Shown: positions 9,969 to 19,106, counted from the stretch's first letter. The stretch is 64,000 nucleotides of DNA from Nocardioides speluncae (GCF_003121585.1 NZ_QEOO01000034.1:17038-81037); one strand, 5' to 3'. Numbers and translations: made by a program. Notes: a model not told the origin generated them from the sequence alone.

Positions 9969-11458
9969 GACAGCCACCGGGTCGTGACGACCTTGCGGCG
10001 GGTGAAGAAGTCCACCCCGGACTCGGCCTGGATCGGGATGTCGCCGCACAGCGACGACTTCCAGCCGCTGAACGGGAACATGGCGGCAGGCGCGGCGACT
10101 CCGACGTTGACACCGATCATGCCGACCTCGACCTCGGCCCGGAACTTGCGGACCGCGGCGCCGGACTCGGTGAAGATCGTGGTGCCGTTGCCGTACTCAC
10201 TGGCGTTGATGAGCGCGATCGCCTCGTCGAGGTCGGCGACCTCGATGACCGCGAGCACGGGCCCGAAGAGCTCCTCGGTTGCGATCGCCATGTCGGAGGT
10301 GACGTCCTCGACGATGGTCGGGGCGAGGAAGTAGCCGGCCTCGTCGACGTGCGGGTCCCGTCCGTCGACGGCGATCGTCGCGCCCTCCTCGGCCGCGTGC
10401 CCGATCGCTGTCGAGATTCGTTGCAGGGAGGCGGCCGAGATCACCGGGCCCAGGTCCGTATCGGGCTTCGCGGCGGCACCCAGATTGAGGGCGGCGGCGC
10501 GCTTCACCACCTCGGGTTTCACCCGCGCCCAGGCGTCACCGACCGCGACGATCACCGACCCCGCCATGCACCGCTGTCCGGCGAACCCGAACCCGCTCTG
10601 CACGATCTGGGTCGCGGTGCCGTCGATGACCGCGTCGGGCATGACGACCATGTGGTTCTTGGCTCCGCCCAGCGCCTGCACCCGCTTGCCGCGGCCGGCC
10701 GCGCGGGCGTAGATCGCCCGCGCTGCTGGCGCGGAGCTGACCGAGGAGATCGCGGCGACCTCCGGCGCGTCGATCAGCATGTTGACCACGTCTCGCCCGC
10801 CGTTGACCAGGTTCCACACACCCGGCGGCAGGCCGAGGCTGTCGATGATGTCGAACAGGACCTGGTTGGCCAGCGGGGTCTGCTCCGACGGCTTCCAGAT
10901 CAGCGTGTTGCCGCAGACCAGGGCCGTGCTCTGTTGCGCCACCGAGGAGAACATCGGGAAGTTGAACGGCGAGATCATCGCGCACACGCCCACCGGCTGC
11001 CGCACCATCTCCGTGTCGACCGAGGTGGCCACCTGCTCGACGATGTGACCCCGCAACGTCATCGGCAGCGACAGCGCGTTGTCCAGGGCCGAGATCGACC
11101 GCAGCACCTCCGCCCGGGCGTCCGCGGTGGCCTTGCCCGCGTCCCGGGAGATCGCGGCGACGATGTCGTCGATCCGGCGCTCCACCTCCATCCGGTAACG
11201 CAGGATGAACTCGGCCCGGGCTGTCGCCGGCGTCGCCCGCCAACCCGGCAGCGCCGAGGCGGCTGCCGCGACGGCTTCGTCGACCTCGGCCTGGGTCGAG
11301 TCGGGGACGACCGCCGCCATCCTCCCGCTGGAGGGGTCGACGACGTCGAAGAACGTCGTGGAGGTCGACTCCTTCCAGGCTCCGCCGACGTAGTTGGCCA
11401 CCACCTGGACGCCTTCCTCGGACGTGGGGGTGGAAATCGTGCTGGCGTTCGCAGTCAT
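9965..11458 (-). CDS. CoA-acylating (methyl)malonate-semialdehyde dehydrogenase-like
   Basis: Aldehyde dehydrogenase of 497 aa, the normal length for MMSDH/IolA. The catalytic Cys lies in GFAGQRCMAGS. The general-base Glu found in hydrolytic ALDHs (LELGGK) is replaced by ALGGAKNHMVVMPDA, the signature of the CoA-dependent MMSDH group, so the product is probably an acyl-CoA. Other motifs: ISPFNFPMFS, WKPSEQTPL and EEIFGPV-like EELFGPVLAV. The ATG at 11458 overlaps the upstream stop (ATGA). In a ring-opening pathway it would turn malonate semialdehyde or a methyl analogue into acetyl- or propionyl-CoA; this role is inferred. Confidence 0.88.
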   Translation of the reverse strand: MTANASTISTPTSEEGVQVVANYVGGAWKESTSTTFFDVVDPSSGRMAAVVPDSTQAEVDEAVAAAASALPGWRATPATARAEFILRYRMEVERRIDDIVAAISRDAGKATADARAEVLRSISALDNALSLPMTLRGHIVEQVATSVDTEMVRQPVGVCAMISPFNFPMFSSVAQQSTALVCGNTLIWKPSEQTPLANQVLFDIIDSLGLPPGVWNLVNGGRDVVNMLIDAPEVAAISSVSSAPAARAIYARAAGRGKRVQALGGAKNHMVVMPDAVIDGTATQIVQSGFGFAGQRCMAGSVIVAVGDAWARVKPEVVKRAAALNLGAAAKPDTDLGPVISAASLQRISTAIGHAAEEGATIAVDGRDPHVDEAGYFLAPTIVEDVTSDMAIATEELFGPVLAVIEVADLDEAIALINASEYGNGTTIFTESGAAVRKFRAEVEVGMIGVNVGVAAPAAMFPFSGWKSSLCGDIPIQAESGVDFFTRRKVVTTRWLS

Positions 11459-12882
11459 GAATGTTCTCTTTCGGATCGATGTGTCGAGCGGGAAGGGCTG
11501 TGCCGGATCACTCGGGTCGCCGACGGGTGGTCGAACCATGGGGAGGGATCGCGCCGGTAGTCGTCGAGGTCCCCCGGGATGCTCACCCCGGGGATCGGCG
11601 GGGTCCACAGCGGAGCCAGGACCTCGTCGGGGTCGCCGTACTTCGCCGCACAGGCCCGGACCTCCGGGTCGTCGAAGACGGTGAGCCGGCCCTCGTCGCA
11701 GGTGCGAAACGTGGTGCCATCGGGCCTGGTCAGCTCGATGGTCGGGAAGAACTGATGGACATGGATGTGGCCGAACGGGAGGCCGCGCTCGGCCGCCCAG
11801 GTCTCCTGGTCGGAGGGGCCGCACGTGCCGAAGCCGAAGTGCAGGGCGCCGGCCCGCCAGCGTTCCCATTCGGTGCCGCCACTGGAGACCATGCGTGGCT
11901 GCGACGGGCGGGCGACCTTGGGGTTCGTGCCGAGCGCGGCCTCCCAGAGCCAGAGGATCCCCTTGTCCGGGAAGTCGGGATATTGGATGTCGCGGGTCTC
12001 TTCGACGAGCTCACGCAGGCCATCTCCGTACCCGCCCCCACCGTCGACCCGCTCGACGCGGCCACTACGCACATGGAGCTCTACCTGTGGGTACGGCTTG
12101 GAGAAGTGGCCTGTGCTGCCGGCAACGATGCCCTCGGCGTCTGACTTGGGCGAGATCGGCGGGATGGGGTGGTACATGTGGTGGTTGTGGATGGGGTCCT
12201 TGGAGAACCCGCCCTCGCCGGACCAGAACTCGGGCAGCAGGGTCCAGGTGATGTCGGTGCCCTCGGGATCGCTGACGTGGACCCGGGCTCCCTTGCCCTG
12301 CTCCCAGACCGGAGCCCAGGCCTTCTCGTTGATGAGCAGGTGCAGGTCGCGGGGGAAGACGATGGCCTCGCTGAGGAAGATCTCCTTGCTGGTCCAGGGG
12401 TGTCCTTCCCACCGCCACGGGCCGAACGTGGTCGCGCGGCCTTGGACGAACAGGTCGTAGCCCCCGCTGAGGTAGCGCTGCGTCGCCCACGGGATGTCGT
12501 AGTGCCGGCGGAGGTCAGCGTCGGCGGCGAGCGTGATGGGCTCGCGGCGGATGGAAGAGCGGATTTCGTCCTCGACCTCGATCGGTCGGTCGGGGCCGTT
12601 GTCGACCACAATGAGGTCGACCTTGGCCCCGCGCTCGCGGAAGGCCTCGACGATCGCGTCCCGAACGTCAGGGTCGTCGAGAGCCGTCGTGGCGAGCAGG
12701 ACCCGGTCTCCGGGTTTGGTGCTGCCGAAGCCCATGAAGCCCGGCTGGAAGCCCTTCATCCCCATGCTCTGCTCAAGAGGCCCGATGTCATCGGTGGAGT
12801 GGCAGGGGTCGACGAGGTTGAACTCGGGCTGGTCCATCAGCCAACGGGCGCGTTCGAGGAGGCGCTCGGAGACGTCGGTCAT
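11455..12882 (-). CDS. Uncharacterised protein, possibly NicX/aminopeptidase-T-like
   Basis: 475-aa protein with no motif I can assign firmly. Its layout (an N-terminal region KPGDRVLLATTALDDPDVRDAIVEA followed by a His/Glu-rich C-terminal half with GHIHVHQFFPTIEL) faintly recalls the leucyl aminopeptidase T / NicX group, in which NicX is a 2,5-dihydroxypyridine ring-cleaving dioxygenase. HNHHMYHP near residue 240 adds further potential metal ligands. The protein is longer than NicX (about 350 aa). It is translationally coupled on both sides (ATGA overlaps) to the flavin reductase and the MMSDH-like gene, so it should take part in the same pathway. Treat the family link as a guess. Confidence 0.6.
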   Translation of the reverse strand: MTDVSERLLERARWLMDQPEFNLVDPCHSTDDIGPLEQSMGMKGFQPGFMGFGSTKPGDRVLLATTALDDPDVRDAIVEAFRERGAKVDLIVVDNGPDRPIEVEDEIRSSIRREPITLAADADLRRHYDIPWATQRYLSGGYDLFVQGRATTFGPWRWEGHPWTSKEIFLSEAIVFPRDLHLLINEKAWAPVWEQGKGARVHVSDPEGTDITWTLLPEFWSGEGGFSKDPIHNHHMYHPIPPISPKSDAEGIVAGSTGHFSKPYPQVELHVRSGRVERVDGGGGYGDGLRELVEETRDIQYPDFPDKGILWLWEAALGTNPKVARPSQPRMVSSGGTEWERWRAGALHFGFGTCGPSDQETWAAERGLPFGHIHVHQFFPTIELTRPDGTTFRTCDEGRLTVFDDPEVRACAAKYGDPDEVLAPLWTPPIPGVSIPGDLDDYRRDPSPWFDHPSATRVIRHSPSRSTHRSEREHS

Positions 12883-13412
12883 GCCTTCCCCTCCTCGTGA
12901 TCGGTGGCCTCAAGGAGTCGGGCGCCGTCGAAGAGGCCCGGTGCCAGGTAGACCAGCGGCGGCACTTCGGCCGATGTTGCGTTGTGCACCTGTCCGGTGA
13001 AGATCGTGTGGGTTGAGGCGTCGATCTTGAGCCGGAGCTCGACCTCGAGCCAGGCCGAGACCCCGTCCACCACCGGCGCCCCGTGCGGGCTCGGGGCCCA
13101 GTCCAGGCCGGCGAACTTGTCGTTGCCCGAGCTGGCGAACCGCTTCGCGACGCCGAGCTGGCGGTGGGACAGGATGTTGACCGCCGCCCACTCGGCGCCG
13201 TACAGGTGGGCGTGGGTCCGCGACGCCTTGTTGACGCAGAACAGCACGACGGGCGGGTCGAGCGACACACTCGAGAACGCGTTCACCGCCAACCCATGCG
13301 GGGTGCCGTCGACGGACGTGGTCACCACCATCACGCCGGTTGGGAACTGGGCGTGCACCCGCCGGACGCGGTCGCCGAGGGTCGAGCCGTCGGCGACGGA
13401 AGCGGAGGTCAT
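12879..13412 (-). CDS. Flavin reductase (HpaC/RutF-like domain protein)
   Basis: Flavin reductase domain protein (177 aa) that would supply reduced FMN or FAD to a two-component monooxygenase. Characteristic segments: FPTGVMVVTTSVDGTPHGL near residue 25, the flavin-binding NAFSSVSLDPPVVLFCVNK, and the C-terminal HTIFTGQVHN. The ATG at 13412 overlaps the RidA stop. Likely partners are the two luciferase-like monooxygenases at 13833 and 17740. In the Rut uracil pathway the equivalent protein is RutF. Confidence 0.9.
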   Translation of the reverse strand: MTSASVADGSTLGDRVRRVHAQFPTGVMVVTTSVDGTPHGLAVNAFSSVSLDPPVVLFCVNKASRTHAHLYGAEWAAVNILSHRQLGVAKRFASSGNDKFAGLDWAPSPHGAPVVDGVSAWLEVELRLKIDASTHTIFTGQVHNATSAEVPPLVYLAPGLFDGARLLEATDHEEGKA

Positions 13413-13807
13413 GACGCGCCTCCAGACGGTTTGACGGCGATGGCGTCGATCTCCACCCGGCAGTCGACGGCGAGTCCGACGTACACGGTGACCCGGGTCG
13501 GGTAGTCGCCGTCCCAGTGCTTCTTGTACTCCTCCGCGAACTCGGTGAAGTGGTTGCGGTCGGTGAGGTAGCAGGTGGTCTTGACGACATCGGCGAGCGA
13601 GAGCCCGACCGCCTGGAGCTTCTCGTCCATGCGCTCCAAGATGATGCGGGTCTCGTCCGCGACCGAGATCGCCTTGCTGTCGCGGCGCAGCTCGCCGCGC
13701 CCCAGCGCCATCGACGGCACGAACACGAGGCTCTCCGTCTCGACGCCCTGCGAGAGGCCGTACGGCCGGAGGTCGGGCAAGCCCTCGACGTGGATGTTCT
13801 TGCGCAT
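13409..13807 (-). CDS. RidA/YjgF/RutC-family protein
   Basis: Rid-family protein (132 aa). Seen: GLSQGVETESLVFVPSMA, the segment ILERMDEKLQAVGLSLADVVKTTCYLTD and the C-terminal DCRVEIDAIAV, where the Arg in the CRVEIDA motif is the residue that binds the substrate carboxylate in imine-hydrolysing members. Such proteins hydrolyse 2-aminoacrylate-type enamines or, as RutC, help with 3-aminoacrylate. Its presence argues that a nitrogen-containing unsaturated intermediate occurs in this pathway. It lies 25 bp after the luciferase-like gene and overlaps the flavin reductase start. Confidence 0.9.
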   Translation of the reverse strand: MRKNIHVEGLPDLRPYGLSQGVETESLVFVPSMALGRGELRRDSKAISVADETRIILERMDEKLQAVGLSLADVVKTTCYLTDRNHFTEFAEEYKKHWDGDYPTRVTVYVGLAVDCRVEIDAIAVKPSGGAS

Positions 13808-13832
13808 GGCTGTGCTCCTTCGATTCGGGTTG

Positions 13833-14984
13833 TCAGTTGGCCTTGAACCGGGGGCTTACGTCGCGGCCGAAGAGCTCGAGCGAGCGCATGCTCGCGTCGT
13901 GCGTCGTCCCCACGCCGTGGGTCCAGAGGATGAAGTGGTCGACGTTGTGCTGCTCCTGCAGCCGGCGGACCTGCTCCTCGACCGCGTCGGGTGTTCCGAC
14001 GAGCAGGTGGTCCCGGTCTCGGAGGAAGTCGAACCACGAGATCTGGTTCTCGTCGACCAGCTCCTCGTCGCGGTCGGCGAAGGCGGCCTTGCCCCGGATG
14101 CCGCCGATGTAGCGGCCGATCATCTCCACAAGAGGCTCGATCTCCGTCCGCGCCTCGTCCTCCGAATCTGCTACGAAGAGCAGGCGCAGGAGACCCACGC
14201 CCTCCCCCGTCTCTGCCTCGGTCTCGCCGAGCCGGCGACGCTCGTCGCGGTAGTGGACCAGCAGGTCGTCGAGCCGCTTGCCGCACGGCTGCCAGGTCTG
14301 AGGCTTCAGTCCCAGCTCGGCGGCGAGCGTCATGCCCTCGGTAGTCTCCGTCGGGGTGAACAGCGGTGGATGCGGCTGCTGCAGCGGATGGGGTACGACG
14401 GCCATCCCGACCCAGTCGCCGTCCTCGGACCGCCAAGCGGGGTTGCGGGGATACCAGGAGGCCGACAGGTCGCGGACCCCCTCGGGCGGGAACGAGAAGT
14501 GCTCCCCTTTCCAGGTGAGCGCGTCCGAGGTCCACGCGGCCTTGACCAGTTCGACGCTCTCGCGGAACAGGCTGATGCTTCGCTGGGCATTGCTGCGATC
14601 CGCCGCCGGGTTGAGGGTCATGATCTCGCGTGCCAGCAGCCCGCGACCGAGCGCGATGTCGAGGCGCCCGCCCGCGATGTGGTCGAGGATCGCAACGTCC
14701 TCAGCGAGGCGCAGCGGGTTCCACAGCGGGAGGCTGGCCGCCCCTGCGCAGATCCTGATCCGCTTGGTCACGGCCGCGAGTGCCGACCCCAGCATTAGCG
14801 GGTTCGGCGATACGTCGAACCCCTCGGCGTCGAAGTGGTGCTCGCTGACCAGGATCGCGTCGAAGCCGGCGCCTTCGGCGGCGACCGCCTGGGCTCGTGC
14901 CTCGTCCAGGAGCCGGGCGTACGGCGTGCTCAGCCCGTCGCGCCACAGCTGGGTCATGTAGTCGAACCGGACGGTACCTGTCAT
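13833..14984 (-). CDS. LLM-class flavin-dependent monooxygenase (luciferase-like)
   Basis: Bacterial-luciferase-like flavin monooxygenase (383 aa) with TIM-barrel features: the N-terminal EGAGFDAILVSEHHFD, the flavin-site segment GGRLDIALGRGL near residue 105 and the C-terminal GTPDAVEEQVRRLQEQ. It uses reduced FMN delivered by a reductase, most probably the one at 12879. The start ATG at 14984 overlaps the aldehyde dehydrogenase stop. This is one of two LLM enzymes in the operon and is not of the RutA type, so two successive flavin-dependent oxygenations are possible. Confidence 0.9.
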   Translation of the reverse strand: MTGTVRFDYMTQLWRDGLSTPYARLLDEARAQAVAAEGAGFDAILVSEHHFDAEGFDVSPNPLMLGSALAAVTKRIRICAGAASLPLWNPLRLAEDVAILDHIAGGRLDIALGRGLLAREIMTLNPAADRSNAQRSISLFRESVELVKAAWTSDALTWKGEHFSFPPEGVRDLSASWYPRNPAWRSEDGDWVGMAVVPHPLQQPHPPLFTPTETTEGMTLAAELGLKPQTWQPCGKRLDDLLVHYRDERRRLGETEAETGEGVGLLRLLFVADSEDEARTEIEPLVEMIGRYIGGIRGKAAFADRDEELVDENQISWFDFLRDRDHLLVGTPDAVEEQVRRLQEQHNVDHFILWTHGVGTTHDASMRSLELFGRDVSPRFKAN

Positions 14985-16498
14985 GGCGATGTCCTCTCCG
15001 TGGTCGCGGCCGCGACCGTCTTGGTCTGGGTGTAGAGCTCGACCGCGGCCATGCCGGTCTCACGACCCCACCCGGACTGCTTGTAGCCGCCGAACGGCAG
15101 CGCGGGGTCGAAGAGGTTGTAGGTGTTGACCCACACGGATCCCGCCTGCAGCTCGCGGACCAGCCGCTGCGAGGCGGCGAGGTCGTTGGTCCACACGCCG
15201 GCGGCCAGCCCGTAGCTGGTGTCGTTGGCGAGGGCGATCACCTCATCGACGGTGTCGAACGGGGTCACGGTCACCACCGGACCGAAGACCTCTTCGCGGT
15301 TGATGGTCATCCGCGGCGTGGTGTCTGTCAGGACGGTGGGGGCGTAGTAGTAGCCGGCGCCCTCACCGGGCGCCCCGCCGCAGGCGAGCGTCGCGCCGTC
15401 CTCCAGCGCGCCGTCGACGTAGCGGGCGACGCGGCGGCGCTGCACCTCGGAAACCAGGGGGCCGGCGGTCGTGCGTGGGTCCAGGGGTGACCCGACGACG
15501 ACCCGACCGGCTGCTGCGGACAGCCTCTCGACGAACTCGTCATGTGCTTGGTGCTGGACGAACATCCGGGAGGGAGCCGTGCAGGCCTGACCGCTGAGGG
15601 TGAAGATGTTCTCCGCCGCGGCGGACGCCGCCTCGTCCAGATCTGCGTCACCGAGCACGATGAAGGGCGACTTCCCGCCCAGCTCCAGCGACACCGGGGT
15701 GAGGTTGGCCGACGCGGCGACGACGATCGCCTTCCCGGTGACGGTCGAGCCGGTGAACGACACCTTGTTCACCCGCGGGTCGCGCACCAGTGCGTCACCC
15801 GTCTCGGCGCCGAAGCCGGAGACCACGTTGACGACACCGGGAGGGATGCCCGCCTCCAGCAGCAGCTCACCGAGTCGCAGTGCGCTCAGGGGTGTCTGCT
15901 CCGCAGGCTTGAGCACCATGGTGTTGGCCGTGGCGAGGCCGAGCGCCACCTTCTCCACCGCCATGCCGAATGGCAGGTTCCAGGGCACGATCTGGGCGAC
16001 GACGCCGAGCGGCTCGCGGATCACCTGCGCCTGGAAGAGGTCGCCGCGGTGGTTCGCCGGAGCAACCGTCTGCCCGGTGATCCGGGCGGTGATCCCGGCG
16101 GCGTACTCCAGTGTGAGGACCGCTTCGGCGATCGACGCGCGGCCGTACTCGATCGGGACGCCACCGTCGAGCGCGTCCAGCTGCGCCAGCTCTTCGGTGT
16201 GCCGGTCGATCAGCGAGGCCGCAGCCAGGATCAGCCTGCTTCGGGCGGCGCTCGACATCCATCGCCAGCCACCGTCGTCGAAGGTCGCCCGCGCCGCGGC
16301 GACGGCGCGTTGGACCAGTTCCGGTCCGGCGAGGGCCACCGACCCGATCCGTCGGCCGGTCGCGGGGTCTTCCACGTCGAGCGAGCGGTCGCTCCCGACC
16401 TGTTCGCCATCGATGATCATCGGCCGGGGCATCTTCAACCAGTCGATGACGTCGGGCTCGACCGAAACGAGTCGGTCCCCGGTCTGCAGTGCTGTCAC
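14981..16498 (-). CDS. NAD(P)-dependent aldehyde dehydrogenase
   Basis: Aldehyde dehydrogenase (505 aa) of the hydrolytic class. Complete motifs: IVPWNLPFGMAVEK, LKPAEQTPLSA, FTGSTVTGKAI, the general-base Glu in LELGGKSPF and the catalytic Cys in LSGQACTAPSRM, then EEVFGPVVTV and FGGYKQSGWGRE. It differs from the CoA-dependent enzyme at 9965 and should give a free acid, which the acyl-CoA synthetase at 2823 could then activate. The GTG at 16498 overlaps the ferredoxin reductase stop. Confidence 0.92.
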   Translation of the reverse strand: MTALQTGDRLVSVEPDVIDWLKMPRPMIIDGEQVGSDRSLDVEDPATGRRIGSVALAGPELVQRAVAAARATFDDGGWRWMSSAARSRLILAAASLIDRHTEELAQLDALDGGVPIEYGRASIAEAVLTLEYAAGITARITGQTVAPANHRGDLFQAQVIREPLGVVAQIVPWNLPFGMAVEKVALGLATANTMVLKPAEQTPLSALRLGELLLEAGIPPGVVNVVSGFGAETGDALVRDPRVNKVSFTGSTVTGKAIVVAASANLTPVSLELGGKSPFIVLGDADLDEAASAAAENIFTLSGQACTAPSRMFVQHQAHDEFVERLSAAAGRVVVGSPLDPRTTAGPLVSEVQRRRVARYVDGALEDGATLACGGAPGEGAGYYYAPTVLTDTTPRMTINREEVFGPVVTVTPFDTVDEVIALANDTSYGLAAGVWTNDLAASQRLVRELQAGSVWVNTYNLFDPALPFGGYKQSGWGRETGMAAVELYTQTKTVAAATTERTSP

Positions 16499-17736
16499 GA
16501 TGCTGCGCCTTCCTTGATCTTGGGCTGCTGAGCCTCCGAGTCGACGGCTTCGGTGAGCGACGCGCGCCCGGCGATGAGTCGCTTTTGACGGGCCACGAAG
16601 GCGGGGGCGGACCAGCCGAGTGCCCCGACGAGCCGGCCCTCGCGCCCGAGGAGCACACCGGCTCCGGGCTGGTGAAGGTCGACCTCAGCCGCTTCGTCGT
16701 ATCCGTCGACCCAGCCGGCCATCTGCACCTTGACGCCGTACTGGTCCGACCAGAAGTAGGGGATCTGGGCCATCGGCGCCGCTGACCCGGGGTCCTCGTT
16801 GAGCTCGGCAACCAGGTTCCGCGCGGCGCCCCGCGCATGCTCGACGGCGGTCATCCAGTGCTCGACGCGGATCGACCCGAAGAGCGGATGGACCCAGCGT
16901 GCGACGTCGCCGGCGGCGTAGATCCCTGGCGCGGCGCGCAGGAGTTCGTCACAAACGAGGCCGTCGGAGAGCTTGAGACCGCTGGTGGACAGCCAGTCGG
17001 TCGCGGGGAGGGCGCCGATGCCGACTACGGCGACGTCCGCGGCGAGTGACGTGCCGTCGTCGAGGTCGACGCTTCGCAGCCGATCGTCCACGACTCTCAC
17101 GCCGGCGACGCCCACACCGCAGCGGACATCGACCCCGTGCGCGCGGTGCAGGTCGGTGAAGCGAGCACCGATGTCGGCGCCGAGAACCCGGGCGAGCGGC
17201 GCCGATGCGCTCTCGACCACGGTGACGTCGAGACCGAGCGATCGGGCCGAGCACGCGACCTCGAGGCCGATGAACCCAGCGCCGATTACCACGACGCTGC
17301 GGGCACCGACGAGATCGGTCCGGAGGGCGACCGCATCGTCGAGCGTGCGGAGGACGTGAATCCCCCTGCCTTCCGGAAGTCCGGGGAGCTGCCGGGCGAC
17401 CGAGCCGGTCGCGACGACGATGCCGTCGAACGGCAGCTCCTCGCGCCGGTCGAGCTCGACGGTCCGGTGCTCGATGTCGAGCGCGGTCGCGCGGCGTCCG
17501 AGTCGCTGGACCACCGACGCCGAGGGGAGTGCCTTCGCGCTGGCGAGACCGATGTCGGCCACCTCGCTCGTTCCGCACAAGAGCTGCTTGCTGAGCGGCG
17601 GCCGGTCGTACGGCGCGTGCTCCTCGTCTCCCACGAGCACGACCTCGCCGTCGAAACCCGCGGACCGCAGGCCTGTCGCAGCGGCGACGCCGGCAACCGA
17701 CGCACCCACGACGACGACTCGACGAACCGATTCCAT
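16495..17736 (-). CDS. NAD(P)H ferredoxin reductase for the P450 system
   Basis: Pyridine nucleotide-disulphide-type FAD reductase (413 aa), as in putidaredoxin reductases. FAD fold: VVVVGASVAGVAAATGLR near residue 7; YDRPPLSK; the NAD(P) fold VVIGAGFIGLEVACSARSLG near residue 148; and the second FAD motif GIYAAGDVARW. It should pass electrons from NAD(P)H to the 3Fe-4S ferredoxin at 18894 and on to the P450. It follows the RutA-like gene by 3 bp and overlaps the aldehyde dehydrogenase start (GTGA). Confidence 0.92.
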   Translation of the reverse strand: MESVRRVVVVGASVAGVAAATGLRSAGFDGEVVLVGDEEHAPYDRPPLSKQLLCGTSEVADIGLASAKALPSASVVQRLGRRATALDIEHRTVELDRREELPFDGIVVATGSVARQLPGLPEGRGIHVLRTLDDAVALRTDLVGARSVVVIGAGFIGLEVACSARSLGLDVTVVESASAPLARVLGADIGARFTDLHRAHGVDVRCGVGVAGVRVVDDRLRSVDLDDGTSLAADVAVVGIGALPATDWLSTSGLKLSDGLVCDELLRAAPGIYAAGDVARWVHPLFGSIRVEHWMTAVEHARGAARNLVAELNEDPGSAAPMAQIPYFWSDQYGVKVQMAGWVDGYDEAAEVDLHQPGAGVLLGREGRLVGALGWSAPAFVARQKRLIAGRASLTEAVDSEAQQPKIKEGAAS

Positions 17737-17739
17737 GGG

Positions 17740-18897
17740 TCAGGCTCCTCGGGCACCGGAGATCGCCGGCGCGACGAACGGGTCACGCAGCCCGGCCTGC
17801 TCGAGCAGCGGCAGCACGTGGCTGACGAAGCGCTCCAGCTCGCTCTCCCAGTCGGCGATAAAGCTGATGGTGATGCCGTCGAGCCCCGCCTCGGACATCT
17901 CGATGATCTTCGCCGCGACCTGCTCCGGCGTCCCGACCGCCTGGGGGGTCTGCAGTCCTGCGATCGCACCGTCGAGCGAGGCGAGGATCCGCTGGTTCGT
18001 CGCCTCGTCGTAGGTCTTGGAGTTCTGTGTGAACGACTGCGCCCATCTGAGACCCGCTTCGCGGTCGCCCTTCTCCTTGATGCAGTAGTCCCAGTACCGG
18101 CGCGCCTCCGCCTCGGTGTCCTGGCACAGCACCGTCAGACAGCCGAGCACCTTGATGCTGCGGCCGGCGTGGTCGAAGACCGCCTGCCGGATCTCCGCGA
18201 CCTTCGCCCGGATGTCGTCGGTCCGCTCGGCCGTGGTGAAGCAGACGTCGGCGTGCTCGGCGACGAAACGCTGTCCTCGTCCCGATGCGGCAGCATTGAT
18301 GATCACCGGCCGCGGCCGCTGCAGGGGCTTGGGCTTCGAAAGGACGCCGCTTGCCTTGTAGAACCTGCCGGTGACGTCGAACTCCTCGTCCTCGCGCCAC
18401 ATGCGCTCGACGAAGTCGAGCCATTCGTCGCACCGGTCGTACCGGGACTCGTGGTCGACCAGGGCGGGGCCGAACAGCGCCATCTCGCTCTGGTTCCAGC
18501 CGGCGACGAGGTTGAACCCGAAGCGGCCGCCCGAGATGTGGTCGATCGTGACGGCCTGCTTGGCCGCCAGGACGGGATGGATCGTGTCGACCTGCACGGT
18601 CGCGACGACCGTCGTCTGCGAGGTGACCGACGCGATGCCGGCGGCCCAGCTGAGGGTCTCGAACCCGGTGCCGGCGTAGTCGCTGGCGCCGCCGTACCCC
18701 TTCCACCGCGCGCCGGGGATGACTGCCTCGAAGCCGGCGCGGTCGGCCATCTGCGCGAGCCGGACCTGGTTGTCCCACGTCGGCACGATTCGCCCCTCGG
18801 CGGCGGTCATCGACAGGCCGCCGGTGTTGTTGAACGCGAACAACGCCAGCTTGAACCCGCCGTCCTTCAGCAGCGGTCGGGTCTCTCCCCCGGTCAT
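17740..18897 (-). CDS. RutA-like LLM-class flavin monooxygenase
   Basis: Flavin monooxygenase of 385 aa. The segment HISGGRFGFNLVAGWNQSE near residue 135 matches my memory of the pyrimidine monooxygenase RutA (ISGGRFGVNLVTGW) better than other LLM groups; VIPGARWKGYGG and ASVTSQTTVVATVQ also fit. RutA-type enzymes use a flavin-N5 oxygen adduct and reduced FMN to open uracil between N3 and C4. With a RidA and a flavin reductase in the same operon this hints at oxidative opening of an N-heterocycle or amide. The ATG at 18897 overlaps the ferredoxin stop; a longer form starting upstream would overlap more of the ferredoxin gene and is less likely. Confidence 0.88.
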   Translation of the reverse strand: MTGGETRPLLKDGGFKLALFAFNNTGGLSMTAAEGRIVPTWDNQVRLAQMADRAGFEAVIPGARWKGYGGASDYAGTGFETLSWAAGIASVTSQTTVVATVQVDTIHPVLAAKQAVTIDHISGGRFGFNLVAGWNQSEMALFGPALVDHESRYDRCDEWLDFVERMWREDEEFDVTGRFYKASGVLSKPKPLQRPRPVIINAAASGRGQRFVAEHADVCFTTAERTDDIRAKVAEIRQAVFDHAGRSIKVLGCLTVLCQDTEAEARRYWDYCIKEKGDREAGLRWAQSFTQNSKTYDEATNQRILASLDGAIAGLQTPQAVGTPEQVAAKIIEMSEAGLDGITISFIADWESELERFVSHVLPLLEQAGLRDPFVAPAISGARGA

Positions 18898-19106
18898 CGA
18901 GTGCTCTCCTGGCTCTCGCGCAGCCTGAGGACCGCGGTCGGGCACAGCCCGACGGCCTCGCGCACGGCAGGGACCTGGTCGGGCGTGGGCTCGTCGACGA
19001 GCACGACCACCCGTCCGTCGTCGGGGCTCTGGTCGAAGACCTCGGGTGCCGCCATCACGCAGAGTCCGGCTCCGATGCAGGACTCGAGGTCGACGTCGAT
19101 GCTCAT
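18894..19106 (-). CDS. Single-cluster 3Fe-4S ferredoxin
   Basis: Small ferredoxin (70 aa) of the type that serves actinobacterial P450s. Cluster ligands: Cys10 and Cys16 in CIGAGLC with Gly/Ala where the fourth Cys of a 4Fe-4S site would be, and the distal Cys in GLCPT. The acidic character and the DGRVVVL strand are typical. It overlaps the P450 gene by one base (TGATG) and the RutA-like gene by four, so the order P450 - ferredoxin - oxygenase - reductase makes a complete electron chain. Confidence 0.92.
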   Translation of the reverse strand: MSIDVDLESCIGAGLCVMAAPEVFDQSPDDGRVVVLVDEPTPDQVPAVREAVGLCPTAVLRLRESQESTR

